Shown one piece after another: positions 1 to 12,498 of a DNA stretch of 64,000 nt (position 1 is the first letter of the stretch; every line of letters begins with the position of its first letter). The DNA is from an uncultured Pelagibacteraceae bacterium. Lineage in GTDB: Bacteria > Pseudomonadota > Alphaproteobacteria > Pelagibacterales > Pelagibacteraceae. The DNA lies in the NCBI GenBank assembly GCA_902543375.1, contig CACBYE010000002.1, positions 1 through 64,000 on the forward strand. Reading direction: 5' to 3'. Under the pieces are notes generated by a model. That model ran no database searches. It worked only from the letters and a program-made list of their open reading frames with translations, and had not been told where the DNA came from. A program made the position numbers and the translations under genes.

Positions 1-1508
1 ATCTTTGTAAAGAGGCCCCTAAAGCTGTTATTGAATTAGAAAAATATGGTGTTCCTTTTAGTAGAACGGATGATGGAAAAATTTATCAGAGACCTTTTGG
101 AGGAATGACCAAAAATTACGGAAATGGGATAGTTCAAAGAACTTGCGCTGCAGCAGATAGAACTGGGCATGCAATTTTACACACACTCTACGGTCAAGCT
201 TTGAAACACAGAACTGAATTTTTTATTGAATATTTTGCTCTAGATTTATTAATGAAAGATGGTGAGTGCAAAGGTTTAATTGCTTGGAACTTAAACGATG
301 GAACAATACACAGATTTAGATCTCATACGGTAATTATAGCCACTGGTGGATATGGGAAAGTATATTACTCAGCGACATCAGCCCATACTTGTACAGGAGA
401 TGGAAATGCAATGGTTTTAAGAGCAGGCTTACCATTACAAGATATGGAGTTTGTACAATTTCATCCAACAGGAATTTATGGGCATGGAACATTAATTACA
501 GAGGGTGCAAGAGGTGAAGGAGGGTATCTTACAAATTCTAAAGGTGAAAGATTTATGGAAAGATATGCACCTAAAGCTAAAGATTTAGCATCTCGAGATG
601 TTGTCAGTCGATCTATGTCTATCGAAATTAATGAGGGTAGAGGTGTTGGAAAAGATCAAGATCACGTTCATTTAAATTTAAATCACCTTGATAAGGAAAT
701 TATAGAAAGCAGATTACCAGGTATAACAGATGCAGCAAGATTATTTGCTAATGTTGATGTTACCAAGGAACCAATACCAGTTGTCCCAACTGTTCATTAT
801 AACATGGGTGGTATACCTACTAATTATAAAGCAGAAGTATTAACTGTAAATGGTTCTGAAAAAACAGTTCCTGGACTAATGGCAATTGGAGAGGCTGCCT
901 GTGTTTCAGTTCATGGAGCTAATAGATTAGGTTCGAACTCTTTAATAGATCTTGTTGTTTTTGGAAGAGCTGCTGCAAAAAGGGCTGCTGAATTAATTAA
1001 ACCTGGCATGCCACATGAAGAAATTAGTGAGACGGAGACACAAAAGTGTTTAGATCGTTTCGACAAAATAAGAAATTCTGAAGGCAATGTTGGTACTGCT
1101 GAATTAAGATTGTCTATGCAGAAGACTATGCAATCAAAATGTGCTGTATTCAGAACAGAAAAAACTCTCAAAGAGGGTGTTAATGAAATTAAAAAAACAT
1201 TTGATGGGTTAGACTCTATTCATGTTAAAGATAAATCTTTGATATTTAATACTGATTTAGTTGAGACTTTAGAATTTGATAATCTAATTAGACAAGCAGT
1301 GGTAACGGTTGATTCTGCCTATAATAGAAAAGAAAGTAGAGGGGCACATGCGAGAGAAGATTATCCTAAAAGAGATGATGATAAATTTATGCAACACACT
1401 TTAGCTTGGTGTGATGGAAAGAATACAAAAATAAGTTATAGAGATGTCCATAAATCTACATTAACTAATGAAGTACAATATTTTCCACCTCAGGAAAGAG
1501 TCTATTAA
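1..1508 (+). CDS. sdhA: Succinate dehydrogenase flavoprotein subunit (5'-truncated by window edge)
   Basis: This is the catalytic FAD subunit of respiratory complex II, which oxidises succinate to fumarate and feeds the quinone pool. The frame is open from base 3, so the gene starts upstream of the window; about 501 residues are present of the usual ~600. The visible part has the HPTG segment and the TEGARGEGG substrate/FAD loop, the VHYNMGG segment, and the NRLGSNSL flavin-binding stretch near base 925. The C-terminus ends in the usual Arg/Tyr-rich tail. The stop codon shares one base with the sdhB start, so the two are translationally coupled. sdhC and sdhD would be expected upstream, outside the window. 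Confidence 0.97.
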   Translation, partial: LCKEAPKAVIELEKYGVPFSRTDDGKIYQRPFGGMTKNYGNGIVQRTCAAADRTGHAILHTLYGQALKHRTEFFIEYFALDLLMKDGECKGLIAWNLNDGTIHRFRSHTVIIATGGYGKVYYSATSAHTCTGDGNAMVLRAGLPLQDMEFVQFHPTGIYGHGTLITEGARGEGGYLTNSKGERFMERYAPKAKDLASRDVVSRSMSIEINEGRGVGKDQDHVHLNLNHLDKEIIESRLPGITDAARLFANVDVTKEPIPVVPTVHYNMGGIPTNYKAEVLTVNGSEKTVPGLMAIGEAACVSVHGANRLGSNSLIDLVVFGRAAAKRAAELIKPGMPHEEISETETQKCLDRFDKIRNSEGNVGTAELRLSMQKTMQSKCAVFRTEKTLKEGVNEIKKTFDGLDSIHVKDKSLIFNTDLVETLEFDNLIRQAVVTVDSAYNRKESRGAHAREDYPKRDDDKFMQHTLAWCDGKNTKISYRDVHKSTLTNEVQYFPPQERVY

Positions 1509-2287
1509 TGGTACAAATTGGTTTACCTGAAAAGTCCCAAATAAAAAAAGGTAAATATTTTAAAGATAAAACTGGTTCAAAAAATTTAAAAAAAGTAAAT
1601 GTATATAGATGGGATCCATCTTCAGGAGAAAACCCCAGAATTGATACCTACGAAGTTGATATGGATAATTGTCCATCTAAAGTCTTAGACGTTTTAAATA
1701 AAATTAAAAATGAAATAGACTCCACTCTCGCTTATAGAAGATCGTGTGCGCATGGTGTCTGTGGTTCTTGTGCCATGAATATGGCTGGAAAAAATGGTTT
1801 AGCTTGCACAACTCCACATGCAGATATAGATGGAGATATTGATATTTATCCATTACCTCATTTAAAAGTTAAAAAAGATTTAATCGGAGATTTAGATGGA
1901 CTGTACAAACAATACCAATCAATTGAACCTTGGTTGAAATCTAGCTCAAAATCTGAAATTAGCGAAATTTTTCAATCTAAAGAAGATAGAGCAAAGTTAG
2001 ATGGTGCATATGAGTGTATTATGTGTGCGTGTTGCTCGACATCATGCCCAAGTTATTGGTGGAATGGTGACAAGTATTTAGGTCCAGCAGTTTTATTACA
2101 AGCATATAGATGGATAATAGATAGTAGAGATGAGGAAAGACAGACGAGACTCAAGAAAGTAGCCGATGAACTTAAATTATATCGTTGTCATACAATTCTT
2201 AACTGCACAAGTGCGTGTCCAAAGGGATTAAATCCTGCAAAGGCAATTGCTGAAATAAAAAAAATGTTAGCAACAGCTAATATTTAA
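1508..2287 (+). CDS. sdhB: Succinate dehydrogenase iron-sulfur subunit
   Basis: This is the electron-transfer subunit of complex II, 259 aa, a normal family length. It passes electrons from the SdhA flavin to quinone. Cys80, Cys85 and Cys88 sit in the plant-type [2Fe-2S] motif ([12 protein letters not shown]). The [4Fe-4S]/[3Fe-4S] domain has Cys170, Cys173, Cys176 and Cys180, followed by the [17 protein letters not shown] segment near residues 227-243. The start codon overlaps the sdhA stop by one base. All cluster ligands seen are intact. Confidence 0.98.
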   Translation: MVQIGLPEKSQIKKGKYFKDKTGSKNLKKVNVYRWDPSSGENPRIDTYEVDMDNCPSKVLDVLNKIKNEIDSTLAYRRSCAHGVCGSCAMNMAGKNGLACTTPHADIDGDIDIYPLPHLKVKKDLIGDLDGLYKQYQSIEPWLKSSSKSEISEIFQSKEDRAKLDGAYECIMCACCSTSCPSYWWNGDKYLGPAVLLQAYRWIIDSRDEERQTRLKKVADELKLYRCHTILNCTSACPKGLNPAKAIAEIKKMLATANI

Positions 2288-2329
2288 ACAATAGACTCAT
2301 AAGATTTTTTACTCTAAAAGATCGTATTC

Positions 2330-4792
<2,463 letters not shown>

Positions 4793-4793
<1 letters not shown>

Positions 4794-5953
4794 TGAATAT
4801 ACACGAGCATCAAGCTAAACAAATTTTAAAAAAATTTGGAGCAATTGTTCCAGAAGGTGTATTTGGTTTTACAGTTGAAGAACTCTTAGAGAAATGTAAG
4901 TCATTAAAAACAGAAAAATATGTTTTAAAAGCTCAAATTCATGCAGGTGGGAGAGGAAAAGCTGGTGGTGTTAAAATTTTAGATAATCTTAAAGAACTTG
5001 AAGCATCAGCTAAAGAACTACTAGGTAAAAAATTAGTTACTCATCAGACAGGACCTGATGGAAGAGAGGTAAAAAGGTTATATGTAGAGGTATCATCAAA
5101 TATTGAAAAAGAGTTTTACTTATCTTGTTTGGTAGATAGAGCCTCTTCAAAAATTGCTTTTATTTCTAGTGATCAAGGTGGCATGGATATTGAGGAGGTA
5201 GCAAGCAAGTCGCCAGATAAAATTTTAACTACTAAAATTGAATTAAAAAAAGAAATTTCAAATGAAGAATGTGAAAAGATCACTCAAATTTTTAAATTAG
5301 ATGAAAATTCAAAAAAAAAATCAATATCTTTAATTAAATCAATTTACAAAATGTTTATAGAAACAGATGCAAATATGGTCGAGATAAACCCATTAATACT
5401 AACTAAAGAAAAAAAGATTATATGTTTAGATGCAAAGGTAAGTTTTGATAGCAATGCTTTATTTAAACATCCAGAGATTTTAGAATTAAGAGATTTAAAT
5501 GAGGAAGATCCTGCTGAAATTGAGGCAAGCAAACATGATCTAGCCTATATCAAGTTAGATGGAAATATTGGTTGTATGGTTAATGGGGCTGGCTTAGCGA
5601 TGGCAACTATGGATATAATTAAACTATATGGAGAAGAGCCAGCAAATTTTTTAGATGTTGGTGGAGGAGCGTCTAAAGAAAAGGTTTCAGCTGCTCTAAA
5701 AATAATTTTGTCTGATAAAAATGTTAAGGGAATACTAATCAATATTTTTGGTGGTATAATGCGATGTGATGTTCTTGCACAAGGAGTTGTAGATGCTGCA
5801 AAAGAAATGAAAATCAATGTCCCTTTAGTTGTCAGATTAGCTGGAACAAATTTTAAGGAAGGGAAAAAGATATTAGACAATTCAGGTTTAGAGCTAATCT
5901 CAGCTGAAAATTTAGATGATGCTGCAAAAAAAATTGTAGAGGTAATTAAATAA
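4793..5953 (+). CDS. sucC: Succinate-CoA ligase (ADP-forming) beta subunit
   Basis: The beta subunit of succinyl-CoA synthetase performs substrate-level phosphorylation in the TCA cycle. At 386 aa it is full length. The N-terminal ATP-grasp domain starts [12 protein letters not shown] and has the nucleotide-binding segment [16 protein letters not shown]. The C-terminal ligase-CoA domain carries GGGASKEKV and [10 protein letters not shown]. It is joined to mdh and sucD by one-base stop/start overlaps, consistent with equal expression of SucC and SucD. Confidence 0.98.
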
Positions 5954-6828
5954 TGTCAGTTTTGGTTAATAAAAATACAAGATTGATTTGCCAAGGATTT
6001 ACAGGTTCTCATGGAACATTCCATTCCGATCAAGCAATAAAATATGGAACAAATCTAGTTGGAGGTGTAACACCAAAAAAAGGTGGTCAAAAACATTTAG
6101 GTCTTCCAGTTTTTAATACAGTGAGAGAGGCAAAAGAGTCCGAAGGTGCTAATGCAACAATGATTTATGTTCCTGCAAAATTTGCTGCTGCAGCAATAAT
6201 AGAGGCGATTGATGCATCTATTGAACTTATTGTATGTATAACTGAAGGGATTCCTATTCAGGATATGCTTAAAGTGAAACAAAAACTAAATAATTCTAAT
6301 TGTAGGTTGATTGGTCCTAATTGCCCAGGAATCATTACACCTGATGAGTGTAAAATTGGAATAATGCCTGGAAATATTCATAAAAAGGGAACCGTTGGGA
6401 TAGTATCAAGGTCAGGCACATTAACTTACGAGGCAGTGGCTCAGACAACAGAAAATGGACTTGGACAATCAACATGTATTGGGATAGGTGGTGATCCTAT
6501 TAATGGCACAAATTTTATAGATTGTTTGGACTTATTTTTAAATGACGATGATACCCAATCAATCTTAATGATAGGAGAAATTGGAGGGACTGCAGAGGAA
6601 GAGGCTGCAGATTTTGTTAATAATCATAAAATAAAAAAACCGATTGTTGGATTTATTGCTGGTGTCACAGCTCCACCTGGACGAAGAATGGGTCACGCTG
6701 GAGCTATAATTTCAGGAGGCAAAGGTGCTGCTGAAGACAAGATAAAAAAAATGGAAGATTGTGGAATTATTATGGCCAACTCCCCGTCAAAAATTGGAAA
6801 TACATTATTTAATAAATTGTCTAATTGA
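5953..6828 (+). CDS. sucD: Succinate-CoA ligase alpha subunit
   Basis: The alpha subunit of succinyl-CoA synthetase, 291 aa. It has the CoA-binding Rossmann domain ([12 protein letters not shown] at the N-terminus). The phosphohistidine loop is [11 protein letters not shown], with the active His at about residue 248. [18 protein letters not shown] and SRSGTLTYE are further conserved segments. It overlaps sucC by one base and is followed 35 bases later by sucA. Confidence 0.98.
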   Translation: MSVLVNKNTRLICQGFTGSHGTFHSDQAIKYGTNLVGGVTPKKGGQKHLGLPVFNTVREAKESEGANATMIYVPAKFAAAAIIEAIDASIELIVCITEGIPIQDMLKVKQKLNNSNCRLIGPNCPGIITPDECKIGIMPGNIHKKGTVGIVSRSGTLTYEAVAQTTENGLGQSTCIGIGGDPINGTNFIDCLDLFLNDDDTQSILMIGEIGGTAEEEAADFVNNHKIKKPIVGFIAGVTAPPGRRMGHAGAIISGGKGAAEDKIKKMEDCGIIMANSPSKIGNTLFNKLSN

Positions 6829-6863
6829 AAAAATTCTTTGTAGGTTTATATTAACAAACAATA

Positions 6864-9737
6864 ATGTCTTCTAGTAAAAATCTTGAATTCGAAAAATCTG
6901 CTTTTTTAAGTAAATCTAATAGTGCATTTATTGAGGAAATGTATCTAAAATTTGTGAATAAAGATCCATCATTACCAGATAGTTGGATAAAGTATTTTAG
7001 TGAAATTGGGGATCAAGCAGAAGAAGTTATAAATGAAATAAATGGTCCATCATGGAGTCCATCAAAAAAAGTCTCAATAAATAAAGAGCAAAAATTGGAC
7101 AACGGAAATTATAAACAAGACGAATTAGTTTCGAGAGAATCTAACGCTAATTCAATCAATGCTGTTGCTATGATAAGATCTTATAGGCAAAGAGGACATT
7201 TAATTGCTAAATTGGATCCATTGGGTCTTCGTGAAACGGACTATTTAGACGAACTTCATCCAGAGTCTTACGGATTTAAAAAAGAGAACTATAATAGCAA
7301 AATTTTTTTAGATGGAGTTATTAATAAACAATATTCCAATATTTCCGAAATTTTAAAATTTTTAAGAGATAAATATTGTGGTCCTTTAGGTTATGAATAT
7401 ATGCATATCTCAAATCCAACTGAGAGAAAATGGTTTCGAGATAGAGTAGAAAAAGCTGATGATTTTAAATTTACTCAAAATGGAAAAGAGGCAATTCTTA
7501 AAAAATTGATTCAGGCTGAGGGTTTTGAAAAATTTTTACACACCAAATATGTTGGTTCAAAAAGATTTGGGCTTGATGGAGGTGAAAGTTTAATTCCAGC
7601 GCTTGAACAAATAATCAAAATAGGTGGTCAATCAAAAATAAAAGAAGTCAAAATAGGCATGTCTCATAGAGGTAGATTAAATGTGCTAGCTAATGTTTTG
7701 CAAAAATCCTACAAAAGAATTTTTAACGAATTTGCTGGAGAAATTAATTCAAATTCTGATGATGACACTGGAGATGTAAAATATCATTTAGGCGCTTCAT
7801 CAAATAGAGAATTTGATGGAAATTCTGTGCATGTAAGTTTGACAGATAATCCATCTCATCTTGAGGCAGTTAATCCAGTAGTTTTAGGACAGACAAGAGC
7901 AAAACAATATTTTCATAAAGATAAAGAGAGAAAGAAAGTAATACCGATATTAATTCATGGAGATGCAGCTTTTGCAGGTCAAGGAGTTGTTGCAGAGTGC
8001 TTTGCAATGTCAGGATTACCAGGACATAATACTGGTGGAACTATTCACATTGTAGTAAATAACCAAATAGGTTTTACCACTAGCCCACGATTTGCTAGGT
8101 CATCTCCTTATCCTTCAGATATTGCAAAAATGGTTGAAGCACCAATTATTCATGTTAATGGTGATGATCCAGAAGCTGTCGTTTATGCTGCAAGAATTGC
8201 AATAGACTTTAGATTAAAATTCAATAGAGATGTTGTGGTCGACCTAATTTGTTACAGGAGATTTGGTCATAATGAGGGTGACGAACCCTCTTTCACTCAA
8301 CCTCTAATGTATAAAAAAATTCGTTCACACCCAACAACGATAAAAGTTTACGGCGAAAAATTAGTTCAAGAGGGATCAATTACTGAAGATTACTTAAAAA
8401 ATTCAATTAAAGAATTTAAAGAATTGCTTGATGATCAATATAAAAATGCAAAAAATTATAAACCAAAAATTGAATGGTTTGAGGGGACTTGGTCAAGATA
8501 CAAGCCTGATAGAGGTAAAGACAAAAAAGGTGTCACAGGTTATGATATCGATAAGCTAAGAGATATATCAAATAAAATCAATGCAATTCCAGAGGAATTT
8601 AGTATTCACAAAACTATTTCTAATATTCTAGAGAAAAGAAAATTAGTTGTGAACAAAGAAAATGGAATTGACTGGTCAACAGCTGAGGCTTTAGCTTTTG
8701 GCTCACTTTTAGATGAGGGATATCCTGTTAGATTAGTTGGTCAGGACTCTGGGAGAGGTACATTCAGTCAAAGACATTCTGTCTTAAGAAATCAAAAAGA
8801 CAATTCCAGATATATACCTCTAAACAACATATCTAAAAGTCAAAAAAATTTTGAGATAGTTGACAGTTTTTTATCAGAGTTAGCAGTTTTAGGTTTTGAA
8901 TATGGCTATAGTTTAGTTGAACCTAACACTCTTACAATCTGGGAAGCTCAATTTGGTGATTTTGCAAATGGTGCCCAAGTAGTCATTGATCAATTTATAG
9001 CCTCTGGAGAAAGAAAATGGTCCAGAGCGTCTGGATTGGTGATGTTATTGCCTCACGGATATGAGGGTCAAGGACCTGAACATTCTTCAGCAAGACTAGA
9101 AAGGTTTTTACAGTTGTGTTCTAATGATAATATGCAGGTAGTAAATTGCACTACTCCAGCAAACTATTTTCATGCATTAAGAAGACAAATGCACAGAGAT
9201 TTTAGAAAACCTTTAATTATTATGACACCTAAATCTTTACTAAGACATAAAGATTGCATTTCAAGCTTAAATGATTTTGGAAAACAAAATTCTTTCCATA
9301 GATTTTTATGGGATCATGCAATTGACCCAAAAAGTAAAGGTTTTATCAAATTAAAAAAACCAAAAAAAATAAAAAAAGTTATCTTATGCTCAGGCAAAAT
9401 ATATTTTGATTTATTAGAGGCTAGAGAAAAATTAAAAGTTGATGACGTTTTATTTTTCAGAATTGAACAACTTTATCCTTTTCCCGCAAAGAGTCTTGCA
9501 AAAGAGCTTAAGGTTTATGCTAAAAATGCTCAATTTTGTTGGTGTCAAGAGGAACCCCAAAACATGGGAGCCTGGTTTTCTGTTAGAGATTATATCCAAT
9601 GGACTTTAGATAATATTAAGGCTAATAATAAAGTAGTTTCTTACATTGGAAGAAGTCCAGATGCATCACCTGCAACAGGATATGCAAAAAGACATGTTTC
9701 ACAACAACAAGAAATTATAAAGAAAGTTTTTGAATAA
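6864..9737 (+). CDS. sucA: 2-oxoglutarate dehydrogenase E1 component
   Basis: The thiamine-diphosphate decarboxylase of the 2-oxoglutarate dehydrogenase complex, 957 aa, a typical length. The N-terminal peptide (SAFIEEMYLKFVNKDPSLPDSW) resembles the E2-docking segment of OdhA/SucA proteins. The ThDP region includes GMSHRGRLNVLANV, HGDAAFAGQG and the VNNQIGFTT metal-binding segment. The C-terminal transketolase-like domain has GQDSGRGTFSQRH and EAQFGDFANGAQ. It lies directly before sucB, six bases apart, in one operon. Confidence 0.98.
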   Translation: MSSSKNLEFEKSAFLSKSNSAFIEEMYLKFVNKDPSLPDSWIKYFSEIGDQAEEVINEINGPSWSPSKKVSINKEQKLDNGNYKQDELVSRESNANSINAVAMIRSYRQRGHLIAKLDPLGLRETDYLDELHPESYGFKKENYNSKIFLDGVINKQYSNISEILKFLRDKYCGPLGYEYMHISNPTERKWFRDRVEKADDFKFTQNGKEAILKKLIQAEGFEKFLHTKYVGSKRFGLDGGESLIPALEQIIKIGGQSKIKEVKIGMSHRGRLNVLANVLQKSYKRIFNEFAGEINSNSDDDTGDVKYHLGASSNREFDGNSVHVSLTDNPSHLEAVNPVVLGQTRAKQYFHKDKERKKVIPILIHGDAAFAGQGVVAECFAMSGLPGHNTGGTIHIVVNNQIGFTTSPRFARSSPYPSDIAKMVEAPIIHVNGDDPEAVVYAARIAIDFRLKFNRDVVVDLICYRRFGHNEGDEPSFTQPLMYKKIRSHPTTIKVYGEKLVQEGSITEDYLKNSIKEFKELLDDQYKNAKNYKPKIEWFEGTWSRYKPDRGKDKKGVTGYDIDKLRDISNKINAIPEEFSIHKTISNILEKRKLVVNKENGIDWSTAEALAFGSLLDEGYPVRLVGQDSGRGTFSQRHSVLRNQKDNSRYIPLNNISKSQKNFEIVDSFLSELAVLGFEYGYSLVEPNTLTIWEAQFGDFANGAQVVIDQFIASGERKWSRASGLVMLLPHGYEGQGPEHSSARLERFLQLCSNDNMQVVNCTTPANYFHALRRQMHRDFRKPLIIMTPKSLLRHKDCISSLNDFGKQNSFHRFLWDHAIDPKSKGFIKLKKPKKIKKVILCSGKIYFDLLEAREKLKVDDVLFFRIEQLYPFPAKSLAKELKVYAKNAQFCWCQEEPQNMGAWFSVRDYIQWTLDNIKANNKVVSYIGRSPDASPATGYAKRHVSQQQEIIKKVFE

Positions 9738-9743
9738 ATTATA

Positions 9744-11069
9744 ATGAGTGAAAAAATATTAGTTCCAGCATTAGGTGAGAGTATTACTGAAGCTACAGTT
9801 TCAAAGTGGTTAAAAAATAAAGGAGATTCAGTTGATGTTGACGAGCCTATTGTTGAATTAGAAACAGATAAAGTTAATTTAGAAGTGCCATCACCAGTAA
9901 CAGGCCAATTAATTGAAATAAATTCTAAAGATGGCTCAACTGTTAAGGTTGGAGAAATTTTAGGTTCAGTTAAAGAAAATCAAGGTGAAATTAAAAAATC
10001 GAACGAAATTAATAAAATTAAACCTTCAATTCTAGAAAAAAACGAACAATCAAATGAAGATGATAATGTAATAAAGCTAGACCCAATAAAAGATGAAGAA
10101 GAATTAGAAATATTTGAAGAAAAAGATAGTTTTGAAAAGACAAAAGAAGAGCCGCTTGTTCTAAGTGATGAAGTGAAAGATGAAAATTCAGGGATAAATA
10201 TCAAGAAAGATAACCAAACTTTATCTCCAGCTGTAAGAAAAATGGTTAATGAAAATAATATTGATATCAAATCACTTAAAGGAACCGGAAAAGATGGAAG
10301 AATATTAAAAGGTGATTTAATAAATTTGATGGGAGTAAATCCTCCACCTTCAGAAAGAAAGGTTAAATATGGTCAAGAAGAACGAATTAAAATGACCAGA
10401 TTAAGACAAACTATAGCAAAAAGATTAAAACAAGCTCAAGAAAACGCAGCCTTACTAACAACATTTAATGAAGTTGATATGACAAATATAATGGAAATGA
10501 GAAAAGAAAATCAAAAAGATTTTCAAATTCGATACGGTATTAAACTTGGATTTATGTCATTTTTTGTAAAGGCATGCGTAGTCGCCTTAAAAAATTATCC
10601 TGCGATTAATGCTGAAATAGACGGAGATACAATTGTATATAAGAATTATTATAACATAAGCTTTGCTGTTGGAACAGATAAAGGTCTCGTTGTGCCAGTT
10701 TTAAAAAACGCAGATGAGTTATCTTTTGCAGAGATAGAAAAAAATATTAAAGAGATTTCTGAAAAAGCAAAAGAGGGAAAACTTGTAATTGAAGATCTTC
10801 AAGGTGGAACATTTACAATTAGCAATGGTGGAGTATATGGCTCGATGCTTTCAACTCCAATTTTAAATCTACCTCAGTCTGGAGTATTAGGAATGCACAA
10901 TATTGTAGATAGACCCTTTGTAGTAAATGGTGAAATTCAGATTAGACCAATTATGTATTTAGCTTTATCATATGATCACAGAATTATTGATGGCAAAGAG
11001 TCAGTGTCATTTCTTAAAATGATCAAGGAAAATTTAGAGGACCCAAGAAGGTTATTTTTGGATATTTAG
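9744..11069 (+). CDS. sucB: Dihydrolipoyl succinyltransferase (E2 of 2-oxoglutarate dehydrogenase)
   Basis: The 441-aa E2 core of the complex transfers succinyl groups from lipoate to CoA. There is one N-terminal lipoyl domain with the modified lysine at Lys43 (LETDKVNLE). A long acidic Glu/Lys/Asp linker follows (about 85-155), then the peripheral subunit-binding domain (about 160-197, [11 protein letters not shown]). The catalytic acyltransferase domain ends with [11 protein letters not shown], with His412 and Asp416 as the active-site pair. It sits between sucA and lpd, abutting lpd with no spacer. Confidence 0.98.
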   Translation: MSEKILVPALGESITEATVSKWLKNKGDSVDVDEPIVELETDKVNLEVPSPVTGQLIEINSKDGSTVKVGEILGSVKENQGEIKKSNEINKIKPSILEKNEQSNEDDNVIKLDPIKDEEELEIFEEKDSFEKTKEEPLVLSDEVKDENSGINIKKDNQTLSPAVRKMVNENNIDIKSLKGTGKDGRILKGDLINLMGVNPPPSERKVKYGQEERIKMTRLRQTIAKRLKQAQENAALLTTFNEVDMTNIMEMRKENQKDFQIRYGIKLGFMSFFVKACVVALKNYPAINAEIDGDTIVYKNYYNISFAVGTDKGLVVPVLKNADELSFAEIEKNIKEISEKAKEGKLVIEDLQGGTFTISNGGVYGSMLSTPILNLPQSGVLGMHNIVDRPFVVNGEIQIRPIMYLALSYDHRIIDGKESVSFLKMIKENLEDPRRLFLDI

Positions 11070-12470
11070 ATGTCAGAAAAATTTCAAGCAGTAGTTATTG
11101 GTGGTGGACCTGGAGGATATGTTTGTGCGATTAGACTTTCCCAACTAGGATTAAAAACAGCATGTATAGAGTCTAGAGGTTCGTTAGGAGGTACTTGTTT
11201 AAATGTTGGGTGTATACCTTCAAAGAGTTTGCTAAATCTATCGGAGGAATTTCACAAAGTTAAGGGTTTAGCAAATAAAGGAATAGAAGTTGGAGATGTA
11301 AAGCTAAACCTAGATAAAATGATGAAAAGCAAAGATAAAGCCGTCACTGTCCTAACAAAAGGAGTTGAATTTTTGTTTAAGAAAAACAAAGTAACTTATT
11401 TTAAAGGTTATGGCAGTTTTAAATCTTTAAACGAAATTTTAATCAAAGATAATGATAACAAAGACATCATTATAAAATCTGAAAAAACTATAATTGCTAC
11501 TGGATCTGTGTCTACTTCTTTACCTGGAGTTGAAATCGATGAGCAAAAAATAGTTTCTTCAACAGGTGCATTAAAGCTTGAAAAAGTTCCAAATAAAATG
11601 GTTGTTGTAGGTGGTGGTTATATTGGATTAGAAATGGGATCAGTTTGGTCAAGACTGGGATCTGAAGTACAAGTTGTAGAGTTTTTAGATCACATTACTC
11701 CAGGTATGGATAAAGAGATATCATCAGAATTTATGAAAATCTTAAAGAAACAAGGCATTAAGTTTAATATGCAAAATAAAGTTGAAACAATTAAAAAAAA
11801 TAAATCTGGAGTAGAAGTATCCACTATAGATAAAGATGGAAATAAAAATAATTTTGATTGTGATGTAGTTCTTATTTCTGTTGGTAGAAAGGCAAATACT
11901 GATGGTTTAAATTTAAAGGCTATAGGAGTTGAGCTGGATGACAGAAAAAGAATTAAAACTGATAAATCATTTAAAACAAATTTAGAGAATATATATGCAA
12001 TCGGTGATGTAATATCAGGACCCATGCTTGCTCATAAAGCTGAAGATGAAGGTATTGCGGTTGCTGAAAACATTGCAGGACAATCAGGGCACGTCAATTA
12101 TGATACTATTCCAGGTGTTATATATACTACTCCAGAAGTTGCAGCGATTGGAAAAACTGAGGAACAATTAAAAGATGCCAAAATGAAATATAAAGTTGGA
12201 AAATTTTCATTTATGGCTAATTCAAGAGCAAAAGCTATTGATGATGCAGAGGGATTTGTAAAAATTTTAGCTGATGAAAAAACAGATAAAGTTTTAGGTG
12301 CTCATATAATAGGTCCGCATGCAGGTGAATTAATTGCTGAAATTGGTGTTGCTATGGAATTTGGAGCCAGTTCAGAGGATATCGCACGCACATGTCATGC
12401 TCACCCAACTTTTTCAGAGGCAGTAAAAGAAGCAGCTTTATCAGTAGATAAAAGAGCAATACACTCTTAA
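11070..12470 (+). CDS. lpdA: Dihydrolipoamide dehydrogenase (E3)
   Basis: This FAD disulfide oxidoreductase, 466 aa, reoxidises the lipoyl groups of SucB and makes NADH. The N-terminal FAD motif is GGGPGGYVCAIR and the redox pair is Cys43/Cys48 (GGTCLNVGCIPSK). The NAD motif is VVGGGYIGLEMG near residue 178. The C-terminal His445-Glu450 pair (HAHPTFSEA) donated by the dimer partner is present. It starts on the base after the sucB stop, so this copy probably serves the 2-oxoglutarate complex, although E3 can be shared with other complexes. Confidence 0.97.
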   Translation: MSEKFQAVVIGGGPGGYVCAIRLSQLGLKTACIESRGSLGGTCLNVGCIPSKSLLNLSEEFHKVKGLANKGIEVGDVKLNLDKMMKSKDKAVTVLTKGVEFLFKKNKVTYFKGYGSFKSLNEILIKDNDNKDIIIKSEKTIIATGSVSTSLPGVEIDEQKIVSSTGALKLEKVPNKMVVVGGGYIGLEMGSVWSRLGSEVQVVEFLDHITPGMDKEISSEFMKILKKQGIKFNMQNKVETIKKNKSGVEVSTIDKDGNKNNFDCDVVLISVGRKANTDGLNLKAIGVELDDRKRIKTDKSFKTNLENIYAIGDVISGPMLAHKAEDEGIAVAENIAGQSGHVNYDTIPGVIYTTPEVAAIGKTEEQLKDAKMKYKVGKFSFMANSRAKAIDDAEGFVKILADEKTDKVLGAHIIGPHAGELIAEIGVAMEFGASSEDIARTCHAHPTFSEAVKEAALSVDKRAIHS

Positions 12471-12474
12471 TTTA

Positions 12475-12498
12475 ATTTCATATTATAAAATATGAAAT
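12475..12498 (+). repeat. Perfect AT-rich inverted repeat spanning the priA start codon
   Basis: ATTTCATATT (12475-12484), loop ATAA, then AATATGAAAT (12489-12498): a 10-bp perfect stem. The priA ATG (12492-12494) lies inside the right arm. In RNA this could partly occlude the start codon. It could also arise by chance in such AT-rich DNA; there is no U tract, so a terminator is unlikely. Confidence 0.45.
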
